DNA from: Steinernema hermaphroditum
Lineage: Eukaryota; Nematoda; Chromadorea; Rhabditida; Steinernematidae
DNA: 64,000 nucleotides
Reading direction: 5' to 3'
Assembly: GCA_030435675.1 (NCBI GenBank)
Contig: CM059625.1
Location: forward strand, 18,042,001 to 18,106,000
Positions 38,278 through 50,151 of this stretch are shown here, piece by piece. Position 1 is the stretch's first letter. Each line of letters begins with the position of its first letter. The notes below the pieces were generated by a model that saw nothing but the letters and a program-made list of their open reading frames with translations, searched no databases and was not told the DNA's origin. The position numbers and the translations under genes are program-made.

Positions 38278-41200
38278 ATCTATAACAATTATTCATATGA
38301 ATTGGTTTATATTTCACATAATTTCACATCACGAATGACCAAAACTGCAGGATGAAATTGAGCGAGAAGAGCACATCAAAAGTGCCGTTAACAATATCGC
38401 GGTTTTCATTACATAAGGACGGATTAGCATCCACGACCTGCATAGTAGGTCAAGCGATTTTCTCGCAGTTAAGAGCTATTAAAAGTTATGAGGCATAGCT
38501 ACAGATATGATACTAGCTGCACGAAACTGCGTATAAAAGTTGGGTTATGAAAGTGTTAGAGCTGAACAGAGTAAACTACGCTTAGCGCACATATGTGCCA
38601 TTGTCAATGCATGCTTATAGGTAAGTGCTGCTTGACTAAGTGCGCTCCGAAAAAAGTGGTGGCGGAACTTGAATCAATTAGATTCAATTATAGATGGCTG
38701 AGTGATGCAAGTCAAATAGTAGTATGAATGACATCGCATGCCGAGGCAAAAAAAAAGATGCTGTCCACATCACCGGATGGCGATGGGTGGGACTGTTCAA
38801 CGTAGAAGCGGCTAGCCTGGGTACCGCCCCTTGCGAAGAGAGCTGACCATCGGCGGGGGCGCTGCTGTGGTCGGAAGGGGAGGGACATGGTGAACGAAGA
38901 GGATGAGGGTGTGAGATCTCGATGTGCGAAAACGCAGATATCTATACGGCAATTAGGAAAAACTTTCATTCCATCACACTGCCGTGAAATATGCCCCACG
39001 GAAAACATCGTACACGAGTGCCATCTGAAAAATTAATGCATGCGCGAGATTTGCGAAACCGATAAACGCCCGGTCTGTCAATTTATCACGACACATTTTT
39101 CGATTGGGAAACGCAAACAGCACAAATGCTGGCAAAACGAAAGGTTACATATCTAAGAAAGAATGCCGAAAGAGCTGTGTATCGTACAAAAGCCTAGAAC
39201 AAAAAAATTACAAATTGCTGCAGTTGTGAAGATTTTTAAACATTAATCTCCTGCGTACACGTTGATAGTGTTTTCTGTGAAATTTATATGTTGCGGAGGT
39301 TCAGTTGTCAAAAACGTCTAAAATAATTTGATATTTCAAATTCGAATATTTTAAGTCAGTGTGCAAGCTGGCTGCTTAAGTTTTTTAAACAGGAACCACA
39401 CGGGTGGCGTTTAACAATGGATAATTTATGTAAATGCGTCCGCAGACATGCTAAAGCTGTTCCTGAATAAATCCTATTGGGGACCGTTTAGTAATGCAAA
39501 TTAACAGCAGACGAGACACATCATAATAAGAGGAGCACAAATTGCAGGTGCTCCGAAGCGGTCAAGTGCAGGCACAGTCGGAAGAGCGCAAGAGTAGTCG
39601 CATAATAATGAAATTCCCGAACATTTCAGGTGCAAACCGAAAATTGTTAAGGTAATGGACTGGAAGAATGAACTGACCGAATTAAAAAATGAGCACTGGC
39701 GGTGGTGCTGACCCGAATTTGGTGTGAACAAGCGGTGGCGGCACGACACAAACGCTCGTTCTTTCACGCGTAATAGAGCAAGAGAGATTTTGAGCCACTT
39801 TCGATACAGCTGTGAACTGTTTTTCTATACGGTAGATTTTAGACGGTACCAACCATTCTTACAAACAACATTCTTACGACCCGATGTTCGAATGAAATTT
39901 ATAGGAAACAATAATAAGGCCTTTCAAAAGCTATCTTGTTTGGCGTGCGTAGTCGTCGACAAACGGTTGCAGGCAAGCATAAGCCCGAAAGAGCTAACCG
40001 GCGATAATTACCCGTCGATGAGCACTCGTGTTAGAACTGCACCGATGTACATGCAGGATAGCGATAAGATCAGTTCGGCAAAACAATTTTTTCGCTCTCT
40101 CCATAATGCACACTGCTTGATAGCTGTTACTCAGCGGACATCCAACATTAGCTACCGTGAGACCGATCACGTAACCAAATTGGAAGTTGCGAAAACTGTT
40201 AATTGTGGGAATGCCTGACGAGCAGCTTCGTCCGCCGAAAATGCACAGGGTAAGCGTCTTGTGGGAGAAAGGGCGTCCGTTAACACTTGCAAACATCCGC
40301 TTTGCACTTTGTTGTCATGAGAGCGAGTGGCCAGGAGCAACAGGAGGCACGATAGTGGGACGATCACTGACGCACTGGGATCGAAAAGAGCTTTTATGGC
40401 ATTGAGGGAAAACATGGTGATTGCATATTGAACTGTCTATAACTCTTGGAATTGTTGGCCTTGCTGTGCCTAACTGGAGCGGTTGGTTGAACTTTGCTGC
40501 GCTTGAATGGCGCCATCTTATTGTCCGCATAAATTAAAAGTTGTGCTCATGCGGTGCCAGCGTAAAATATCCATAAAATTGCGACCCACATCTACGCGTC
40601 AAAAGTGTAGTTTCATATTCGGCGCCAAGTCTTTCATAATTGCCCTAAAACATCCAAAAAATGGTCAGCATTCGAGCATTCATTCATTGAAAAAACTCAA
40701 ATTTATGAAATCGCAAATTCAAAAATGAGCGAAGTCAACAATGAACACGAGGGCCGCACAGCTAGTGGCCGTGCAAACGAAAGCTGCACAAACGGAAACG
40801 CGCCACCTGATCGTGCAGCGCTCGCGATGAGTACATCTGTTGCTGCTTGTTCGCTTCCTACCGTAACCTATGCACAAGCGCAAACAACCGCTTATGCTTT
40901 TTAAGCATTCTCCAGTGTTCTCCTGGCTCTCATCGTGCCAGTCATCCATTACCACACTAATGCGCGATGAGATCAAAGTTGACACTTTTTTTTCTGCCAC
41001 ATAAAAAGTGTCTTTTTCCTTCCGAATCTGCGACAAGCTTATTGTGATTTAAGGATGAAAGGACAGTGACAATAAAAACTTTCGATGTTCGCATAACTAT
41101 TTCAATTAAAACGCTTATCATAGTTCCAGCTAGAAAATGAATGCAACATTCGTCAAAGCTGCTTGTAAAAGTTGCGATATAATGGGTGCCCGTCACTGCT

Positions 41201-42117
41201 TCCTGACCTTGAAATGTGGAGATGATTAATCAGCGACATGTTCACTGCAATTTTAATCTTATTTTGAGCCCTTCGCTTGAAATCTGACGGCTTACATGAA
41301 AGGGATATGCGGATTACACCAAAATTGTATGTGTAACTAATTCTTATTAAAAAGGTTAAAAATTGCTTGTACTTATACACAAGATTAAAATCTACTTATA
41401 ATGGTTGAAGCACACAAATAATATGTTTTAGTTAGCACTCCGCTGAACGATATGTCAGCAGGTGTTTTTACGACTTTCTTAATTGCTTTTTGACTTTTCG
41501 AATTTCTCGCGCGCGAAAAGACATCGGCTCGCCAACTTTCATATAATTTATCGGTGCTTGAAAAAAGGAGGCGATAGTTGAAAATGTACATGCGCCATTC
41601 GTCACTGTCACTTTGTTAAAGGCGTTTCTGTGTTCCCGTCATCGCGCGTCGGTATGCGCGATTACCCCCTAAGGTGTGGCTCAAATAGGGTGGTGGTCGT
41701 GAACAGCTCATTAGCGACACCGTTTCGTAAATGGGACTTTGTGAAACAAAAAACTGACCTTGCAGCGACTGGTGATGCGTACGTTTGCCTGAAACAGATT
41801 ATACGCGCTAATGCGCAACGGCGATCGAGGAATACATGAAATACGGACAGTTCTAGTGATGTTTGTTTTAGATAAGAGGTTTCGGAGAACATGCATACGC
41901 TTCTGCAAATTGGCAACAAGACAAAGACTATTGCGATCAGTTTCAATCAGTATTTGGAGTTCATACTGATCGGTCCACAAACAATTGCAAAATTGAGAAA
42001 GGTTGCTCACTGAGTTTTGATTATCTTATTTCAACCAATAGAAACCGACATTTTTTGCGCAGTTTTCATCATATATATTAGGATTGGCAGAATTCTGTGC
42101 AATCTTTCCGTTCTTTA
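38278..42117. other. 3.8-kb gene-poor interval
   Basis: No recognisable gene. The longest frame, 39724-40218 (+), is 164 codons but resembles no protein family. Weak short frames on both strands overlap each other. Nothing repeat-like stands out. Confidence 0.4.
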
Positions 42118-42525
42118 TTAGGTCACTTGACCACCAATTTCATTTACTTGACAATTGCGCGTCACGCTGTTCACATACTCATCAGCGGCCTTCAACTCCT
42201 CACGCAACAAAACCTAAGCAGCCCGTATCAAGTTGCTGCGCGAAGTGACAACTTAATTGTACAGTTCGAATAGAGCCTGTTGAAGGCGCGCATCGGTAGT
42301 GGCGACGTTGCGTAACTTCGATGACCTCAAGCGAAGAAGTACGGAAGCATCGCCGCAACTTCCGACACACGGAAAGGCACAACATTGAGGTGACGAACAA
42401 AGCGATAATATGGTAGTAAAGAAGGCATCCCCAAAATACGAGTAATTAGCAAAAACATGAATAGCGCGTCCACCTGGTCTAATGCGATAAAAAGCGATTC
42501 GTAACGGCTTAACTACAGCTGCCAT
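42118..42525 (-). CDS. small gene of unknown family, exon structure uncertain
   Basis: The last exon is convincing: 42213-42118 after acceptor CTGCTTAG encodes VLLREELKAADEYVNSVTRN then CQVNEIGGQVT and stop. The stop overlaps an AATAAA signal (CCTAATAAAG). An upstream ATG at 42525 opens MAAVVKPLRIAFYRIRPGG, basic and hydrophobic like a mitochondrial leader, with a possible donor after RP (CCAG|GTGGAC). How the middle joins is unclear: the frames read HRSYATSPLPMRAFNRLYSN or QRRHYRCAPSTGSIRT, and only the second has a phase that fits the last exon. I infer a small, possibly mitochondrial protein of 60-100 aa; the family is not recognised. Confidence 0.35.
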
Positions 42526-43383
42526 TCTCTAAACAAATCGAGAGGTTCTTCGACCTTTTCTTCAACGACTTCGTGCGCGCCCGTTCTGCGCCTATTGTCC
42601 TGCTCACTTGTTCGCTGCAAACAGGCCACACTCAAATCTCATTAATCAAATTCGTGTCATTTCTAATAAAAAATTGACGAAAGCGCTCAAGTGAACGAGA
42701 AAGAAATCCCTGTTCGAGTCAGCCCGATCGGCTCGGAAGCGTGTGAGGTGGCAGCACTACCATTTGTCTCCCTTCGTACGCCCTTTGCTGATCCATCAGA
42801 CCTAAAAGTCTTCCAGCCTTGTCAAAAAGTCTTCGTGTTTCAGATAACTTTCGCGTATCACAATTAGGTGGTATATTCTGCCAAAACTATTGTATCTACT
42901 GGAAGAGCAGTGTGTAGAGAAAGTCAGCAGGAAATACACCGAATCTTTGAACTTGCCGGATGGTAACTTTGGAGACTGGCAAGAGCATCTCACACAATTC
43001 TGCTGTCAGCCCTTCACTGCCACCAATCCAATAAAAAAAGTCGTTTTCGAACAACGTTTGAACATAGGAGCAACTTGAGAGAGTACAACTCTTATTTCTC
43101 TTGCTATATTTCCTTCTCTCCACTCCTATGAAAATCTTATCCAAATTCAGCATGTATGTGTGAGATATAAGATTTCAAAACGAGTAACAGGAACTTTTGT
43201 TTGGTTATGTCAAATTAAACTGTCACATCGCAGAAGACAGATACTTTGCGCGATGCGATGAGCGATGATGTAATAATGATCCCTATCAACAGGTAAGATA
43301 ACGATAGTCACTCTACCGCTTTGAAGAAAGGAACGGTAAAATTGAATAATACGAGAGTTGCCTGCAAGCTCGAAGTGGATGTA
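42526..43383. other. intergenic, nothing recognised
   Basis: No feature assigned; it ends at the TA target site of the mariner-type element. Confidence 0.4.
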
Positions 43384-44652
43384 TTGGGTTGGTAAGTTGA
43401 AAATGCACCATTTTTGATTCGCGTCTATTTTCGCACTGTGTGATCCTTGGATCAGATGGAATAGTGCGTTCGTATGGGCGATTGGTTGACTTTCCAGTCG
43501 GTACGCTCCGATGCCCCACCTACATGCCCTCCGCTTTCTTTGAATCCTTTTATATTCATGGTCCGCGAAGCACCACCTGGGCATCCGAAACACCGAACCT
43601 TCGACAACCTCTCCGAGGGACTATTTATTTGAAAGGCGGTATGCTGTCTTAGCTGCGCATACAGCAGGAGCTTAGCTTCCAAGCGCACACGCTGATCTCT
43701 TCTTGCAATGTCACAGTGAGAACAAATTCCAAGAAGATAAAAAATTTGCCCATAAAGCACTTGACCCGAAAGTAGTTAAACTTTTTGTTGATTTAACAAA
43801 CTCCAGCTGGGGGTGTACAGACAACATGGACGGCCAGCTAGGGTGCTTCAATGCCATAGTGGCTGATGCTCCGATGCCTTTGGCTACAAGTGGAAATCGG
43901 GAACTCCGATTTCTCACGACTCTTCGAGCCCTTGATCCGCCATCGCAACTCATTGACCCCTGCTTTTATTTGTATTTCTAAGTAAAAATCTTTTCCTTTA
44001 TTTTTCGTGACTCTTGAGTTCAAGGGGGTTCTAGCCATATGATCCCCAGAACTACTTGAGGGTATGGATAAGTAAGAGAAGTCAACTATTGTGCTGCGGT
44101 CAGAACCAGGTTGAAAAGTAATGCTGCACTGTCTTATATGCGATATTATAGAAGCACGGGGCTGAAACGTATTTATAGGATAGAGCAATCTCTCAGCTAT
44201 AGTTTGCGACTAACATCTAGAAAAACCTCGTTCTCTTATTCCAGATAAGGCAAGAACTAGTAACTGGTTTTGGGATTTCAGCAGATCCAGCAGGAGCATG
44301 AATGTTTGATATTTTTGATTGCACACAAAACTGCTGCTCATCTTCAGCTGGGACTCAGGTACTTGTTATGCATGTAGGTCTCCCACAGCTCTATCGGGTA
44401 CCTACTTGTGCGGTACTGTCGGAAACATCAACGAATAAATTGAGCCAAAGTTTGCAATGAGGTCAAAAACGGACAAAATGGAACTTTTCGACCCGGAATC
44501 TCTCCTGTTCTGCAGTGAAATGGCCAGACTTCTCGCCAGAAAGTGTACAGAGGCTGAGCACTTAAATGGTGAATACACCCATTGAAATCTGTGCCTTTGC
44601 AACAATAAGGATTCATTTTTAAAAATGGTGCATTTTCAACTTACCAACCCAA
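43384..44652. mobile_element. mariner-type element, 1,269 bp, perfect 32-bp TIRs, no transposase seen
   Basis: The left end reads TTGGGTTGGTAAGTTGAAAA and continues through a run of five T; the right end is its exact reverse complement for 32 bases. Both ends are flanked by TA. Size and TIR start (TTGGGTTGG) are typical of mariner. The interior, however, shows only short frames on both strands and no D,D34D transposase, HTH or HDNAxxH-like motif that I can find. It is therefore best described as a non-autonomous element with a foreign or heavily decayed interior. The perfect TIRs argue for recent mobilisation. Confidence 0.75.
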
Positions 44653-44756
44653 TAGTTTGCTGTTGACATTGCAATATCTTCCAAAACTCGATATATTAGC
44701 AACTGATGTTATTAGGATGTCATAAAGAAGTCCACATCGATTGGTCAAACTTTTAC

Positions 44757-45258
44757 ACACACGACTTTATTTCGTTAATCAAAGGCATTTCGCCTTGCAC
44801 GACACCGAAAATAGACAGCAGAGGATGTCTGGCAGACGGCTTCATCCCTGGCGTGGCGTTCATGTCGAACCGGTGGGTGGCGGAGTGCTCCGTGGAGCCT
44901 CTGGGAATCGGCAAATCTTCGCTTTCAGGAGCGGAACGCAGTCAAATTGATGGCCGTGGTTTTTTTCTAAGACCGCCGCAGTGGGCCGCGCTTTAGTTAT
45001 TCTCTGGTATAGTTAACCTGAGGACGCCACCACCATCGAAGACGCAACTCCCGGACCACGGACCATCAGATTCGAGCACAGAAGCGTGCGCTGTGCCGCA
45101 AACGATGTTCCGCTCCTGAATCCGAAGGTTTGCCGATTCCCAGAAGCATGAACGCCACGCCACTGATGAAGATGTCTGCCAGACATCCTCTGCTTGTCTA
45201 TTTTCGGTGTCGTGCAAGGCGAAATGCCTTTGATTCACGAAATAAAGTCGTGTAAAGT
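44757..45258. repeat. fold-back (long inverted repeat) element
   Basis: The left arm, about 44757-44939, and the right arm, about 45110-45258, are inverted copies with roughly 90% identity; the left arm has an extra ~33 bp. Shared blocks include CAAAGGCATTTCGCCTTGCA and GCAGAGGATGTCTGGCAGAC. The arms are separated by about 170 bp. It could form a large hairpin. It starts about 100 bp beyond the mariner-type element. No coding capacity is evident. Confidence 0.75.
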
Positions 45259-48138
45259 CGTGGTATAGTTAACTCTCACTGGCACAAATCATTTCCATTG
45301 CATGTGTGTCAGCAGATGCGATCACCTATTCACGCCACTAATAAATTCCGCATGCTCATAACGGTTCTTGCCCATTAACTACCTATGCAGATTACTCCTT
45401 TACCCCTGCAGAGTGCGCGGAGCGAAGGCATATGTTCTCGAGCGGGTTTGAAGCGAGTGTGCGCAATTGCAATTTGATCTGTGTCCACAGGTGGTGCGGC
45501 AATATTCGCTTATTCGGATGTTCGTTTTGATAGCGAGATAAGGGCGACAGGTGCGGATAGTTTGGATTACGGTGTATGAGTGGGCCGCCATACGAGGACG
45601 CGACGAACATGAGCGGTGACCTCAGCAATTGGGACTTGTCGTCGTATTGCCGTAATCACTTGTTTGCGGGCGCCAGGCTTTTTTGTTGCCGACGACCAAT
45701 TGCACAACCCTAAATGAAGTGGATTTACAGTCTCTTCTCTCGTCGCGCTTCTTGGCGAATGGCGCACTTATGGTTTGCGGAAGCGATCACCTGCAGCAAA
45801 GGTGTTTGACGGCTTTCGGCGACACTTTGCTAAAGTTTACAACCATGCAAAGTAAAAGCACACATGTTCTTCAAATCCTATGTTCTGCTTGTAAATTTTA
45901 ATGTCCCTAAGGCTTAGATCAAATGATCTTTGCTCTTCACTGGTTTGTAAAAATAAAACCAAGCATTCTATAATGCGCTAAATTTGGGAAATACAGACAG
46001 TGTGATGCCATTTTTGACAACAATTTCCGCAAAAGTCAAAGTTTGGTGTGGGACATTTTCTGTTCACTAATGTATAATTCTGAATTTGAGTGAATAATAC
46101 AAAACTGCTCGCTGAATTCACTTAGTGTTTTTGAGGAGTCCATTTTTTCCTTAGGGATGTAGCTAACTGTAGAAGATGCCGTTGAAGAAGACATCTTGAT
46201 TAGACGCCAAGTTCCAGGATCGTTTAGCATGACCTGATTTGTTTGGCTAACATGTTTACTGGACCGATCAAGCGCACCTGCCTCGGAATTCCGACCGACG
46301 ACGTTGGCATTTGTCAAAAACAATTTGCTTCTGTTTGTCAAGTCAATCGGCGCCGCAATTTTCTACGTCGCCAGAGCGCTCATATTGCGTCCATATACAA
46401 ACACGTACTTTACTCAAGTGCTTGGACCAATTTCCTTCTCATCATCGTTCCTCTTTTGTCTTTCTTTCGCGGTCCGCCCGCCAATGGCGCTAATCCAACG
46501 TAAACAATGCGACCGACAAAAAGGTCCGCAGCTGAGAAAATATAAAGTAACACTCGGTCGCGAACCGAGTCGAGGACGCCGTGTCGAGTGGCATCCACTT
46601 CACCCCTTCGACCATAGTTTGAAGACGGTGATGCAACACCAAAGCTACGGCAGATAATCGCCACACAGATCAAAGGACCTGCGAAAACGGCGGCGAACTT
46701 AGCAGTAACCTGACACCCTAACATCATTGTCTGCTTTTTATATCCCTTGCATTATATTATTGGTTTAGCGAAAAGCATTCCCACAAATAAATAGGTGCTA
46801 TTGCGAAAACGGTTTTTTATGAGAAAAGCGTAGGAAAATAAAAACAAAGCAACACACAACGCATTGCTCATTCGATATACTACGCATTAAGTGGCCCTGT
46901 CTTACTTTCACATCTCGTCGTTGTTTATGAGCAAGAGGGATTTACCTAATTGTAATTAATTTCAGCAATTACTTTTGTTTGTCCTGCAGTTACTATAAGC
47001 TTACGCAGTTATACAAAAATCTAAAAAAGCGGAGTGTTCATCCATTGTAGTTTGCTGAACGGTAAGAAAGTAATCGTCAGATTCAAACTGCGCCAAGTTA
47101 TGGTTGCAAACGGTTATCTGCTGAAGCCTGTAAACTTTTAAATCTTAGGCACATTTAGGTCAGTCATGATACTTGTAACTGGTTTATACAACCTTTGTAC
47201 AAGAAAATTTATACAATTTATTTATGTATATTTATACACGAAAATCAAAGACGAGCGAAAGCATTCAAACCACAGGCGCATAAATGAAACGTTCTCAAAA
47301 CACCCACCGCAGCAAGTTCAGAAGAAAACTGACCAAATACTTCTATAAAGTTAATTAGGATTCTTCCTCGAGGCTAATAACTCATCGGAAAGCAGGCTTA
47401 CAGAGATTAGTATAGCGCACGCCACACACGGACGAAGTACATAACTATCGTGCATCGGCCGCTTCATCGAATTGTGGAAAGATCTAGTAGCACATGAAAA
47501 CTCGGACACCTCCCGGCTTTCCCGATCATCAACATCGTTTGCCTTCCAATTTGCTCTCTTTCGTTCTTCGATCATCTCCTCTTCCGATGTCGCTGTCGTT
47601 CTCTTTGATGAGAATCGATATTGGACAGCACTGGTGGAACCGGCGCAGAAGTCGCGACAGCGACGTTGACGGAGGCGACGCAGATGGACAACGTGCACAT
47701 AGACGAGGCATGCCAGCTTGCGTTTGCCTGGTTGCAGTCCTTGGCAATGTCTGTTTCCTATATTGGTGCCTAATGCGCCCGCGAACGTTTGCAGAAATCG
47801 TTTTTCGTATGAGTTTTGCTACACAAACCTGCGCATATACGATATACTAGGCGCTACTTTTTGCGTTCCGTTCGCACATTGTAAAGATTTTTGTCTCAAA
47901 ATTTGCAATAGAATTTTGCTAACATTAACATCCTACATTGTACTCAGGGTAATTCTTTCGACTGCCGAACCCTCTTCTCGGCAAGGAGCCTGATGCTCAG
48001 CTCCTAGAAAATCCAGGGTTTATAGTTGAAAAAATATTTTGGTTCACTTTTTTACCATGTCGTTCTATTCTGAGTGATTTCTGATGAAAAAGAGACGACA
48101 GTAAGATAGAAGTTTCATATAAATACCGCCGTCTTTTA
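45259..48138. other. gene-poor interval, nothing recognised
   Basis: Open frames at 46036-46341 (-) and 46304-46657 (+) look partly protein-like but have no family resemblance and no flanking splice model. Confidence 0.4.
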
Positions 48139-48445
48139 CACTATTCGCGTCCGGACAACACTTCTTCGGCTTTCGACTTCGTGACAACGAATAATACACA
48201 AACAGAAGATATCACTTGCAGCCGGATTCATCCGAGTCATGGCTTTGGTGTTCAGCCGATCGACTGCGACGCGTTTCACGGGGCATACAGGAATCGTCGA
48301 ACCTCTGGAAACGGCGGCGGAACTTCTGTTTCTCTCGGCGCTAGGGACACAGGGGGGCGGCTTCGGAGCTCGCATCTGCTTCGGAAGGATGGGTCTTTGG
48401 TCCGGAAGTTGCGTGTTCGCCCGTGCTGGTGTTCTGAGAGCGTAA
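48139..48445. repeat. sequence related to the fold-back element's central region
   Basis: Bases around 48385-48435 resemble the reverse complement of 45012-45070 (shared core GGTCCGGAAGTTGCGTGTTC vs GGTCCGGGAGTTGCGTCTTC); the translations are WSGSCVFARAGVLR and WSGSCVFDGGGVLR. This suggests two diverged members of one dispersed repeat family that may once have been coding. Confidence 0.45.
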
Positions 48446-50151
48446 GCAACCTATAGGTTGACTTCTCACGCATATGGATTCCTGGCGTCGGACATCTTGT
48501 AGTGAGCAGTGGTACCAGCATGTTGAAATTCCCCTAAGAAGTCGGAGCGCTCACATGATCAATTAGGTGTTTTGAAATAACAATTAAAAAATTATATTGG
48601 TGCCTACATGTTTATAGAAATGTGCCCTCAAAAGCTATGGGTTCGTTTATTACCGCAGGAGGATAGAAGAAAATATGCGAAAATGGAAAAGACATGCGTT
48701 AGTGAAATTTCGTCACATGGAATTCTCGCTACAAATTGCCTACTATTGAAAAAACGTACTCTGTACACTTTCTACCTGCTTACATAACGACCGGAAAGCC
48801 CAATGCACATATCTGTAATTCGGATTAATTTTTTTTCCGTGACACAAACAACAATGTGTTCACAACAACATTTCAGGTCAAAGTGGAAGTCTGTTACAGC
48901 AAGCAGATTTATATATAATGTTTTTTTTTTTACAAGATGTGGCAAGATGAAACAGCACAGAGCTGCGGCATAATAGTTGCGCAGAACTTCCATAGTGACA
49001 AACAGGAAACGCGAAACGCTCATTGAAAGATGTATCTGCTAGATTTGCCCCAAAGCTAATTTTTGAAAAATGGTATTTCGTCTTTGCTGGGAAGATTACA
49101 CAGTCCTATCCATAAAAAACAACATTCTTGACGCAACACACTAATGAACCGATATTGATTACTTTAAAGTTCATAGAAGCAATTCAACCACCAACACCAC
49201 CACCAAGCAGTAATCAAATGTGTTTCGTGAAATATCTTCGGGGCTGTTGCTAGTTTAAAAGCAATTATATCATCGGCGACGTATGCATACAGTGGGAAGT
49301 GCTTCCCAGTCTTCCCAGTTCCTATAGTGTGTGTTTTGGCTTTTAGGAAATTTTTTCTTGTAGTTAGGAAACGCAAATGGTGTGCTCCCCAATAAAAGGA
49401 AGAAAATCCTGATAAAACTAAAAAAGCGCCTAATATGCGCGCTAAACTAGCGCAAAATCTTGTGCACCGCAGATCGATTACTTTTACGTACCACTTGTTT
49501 CGTTCGATTTGTTTTTTAGTCATCCCTCAGCTTCACAATTTTTTACAACGTGGAATAGTGCCGTTCACAACAATAATTACTCGTGAAATATACAATATAC
49601 AATTAAAGGATATAAGTCCCACTGTGCGCAGTATACATCGGTCTTCAATGTTCTCGCTTGCTATATAGGTGAATTAAAATAATGAACATAAGTTGCAGTT
49701 GGAAAAGTTCGAAAGGCGTCTCTAAGTACGCTTTCAGGCGACGTTAGCGCTCCAGACGCGAAGACCACCCACGTTGGATGTAGAAACTGTGCAGTGCATC
49801 ATCTCCACCACCACAGGTGAACGCCAATCGTTGACATAACAGTGGGTATGTTCCGAAACACGAGCTACAATTCCTTTTACCCGCTAAACCAACTCAGCGT
49901 TTCTAACATATTCTTCTCACCTTCTCACTCACCATTCTCGTCATCTTCTTCGCGGCGACGAGAAAACCTAGTGCAACGCGCAAATTGGGGCACGCTGTTT
50001 GTTTCTGATACTATGATTTTCATTGCGCGAATATCATGCGTACTACTATTAGAAACATGTAAGGAAGTAAAGTTTCAGTTTGGTTTTCAATGCTAATGGT
50101 GAGAATTTCTGAAGCATCCACTTTGTACACTCTGCTCCACCTCTGAAGGAA
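48446..50151. other. intergenic / 5' region of ELKS
   Basis: No exon is supported. Upstream non-coding exons of the ELKS gene may lie here. Confidence 0.4.

Noticed and set aside
39724..40218. 164-codon ORF on the + strand
   Set aside because: No family resemblance, no splice or poly(A) context, and overlapping open frames on the other strand.
44402..44616. Short - strand ORFs at the right end of the mariner-type element as transposase
   Set aside because: 62-67 codons with no HTH or D,D34D signature.
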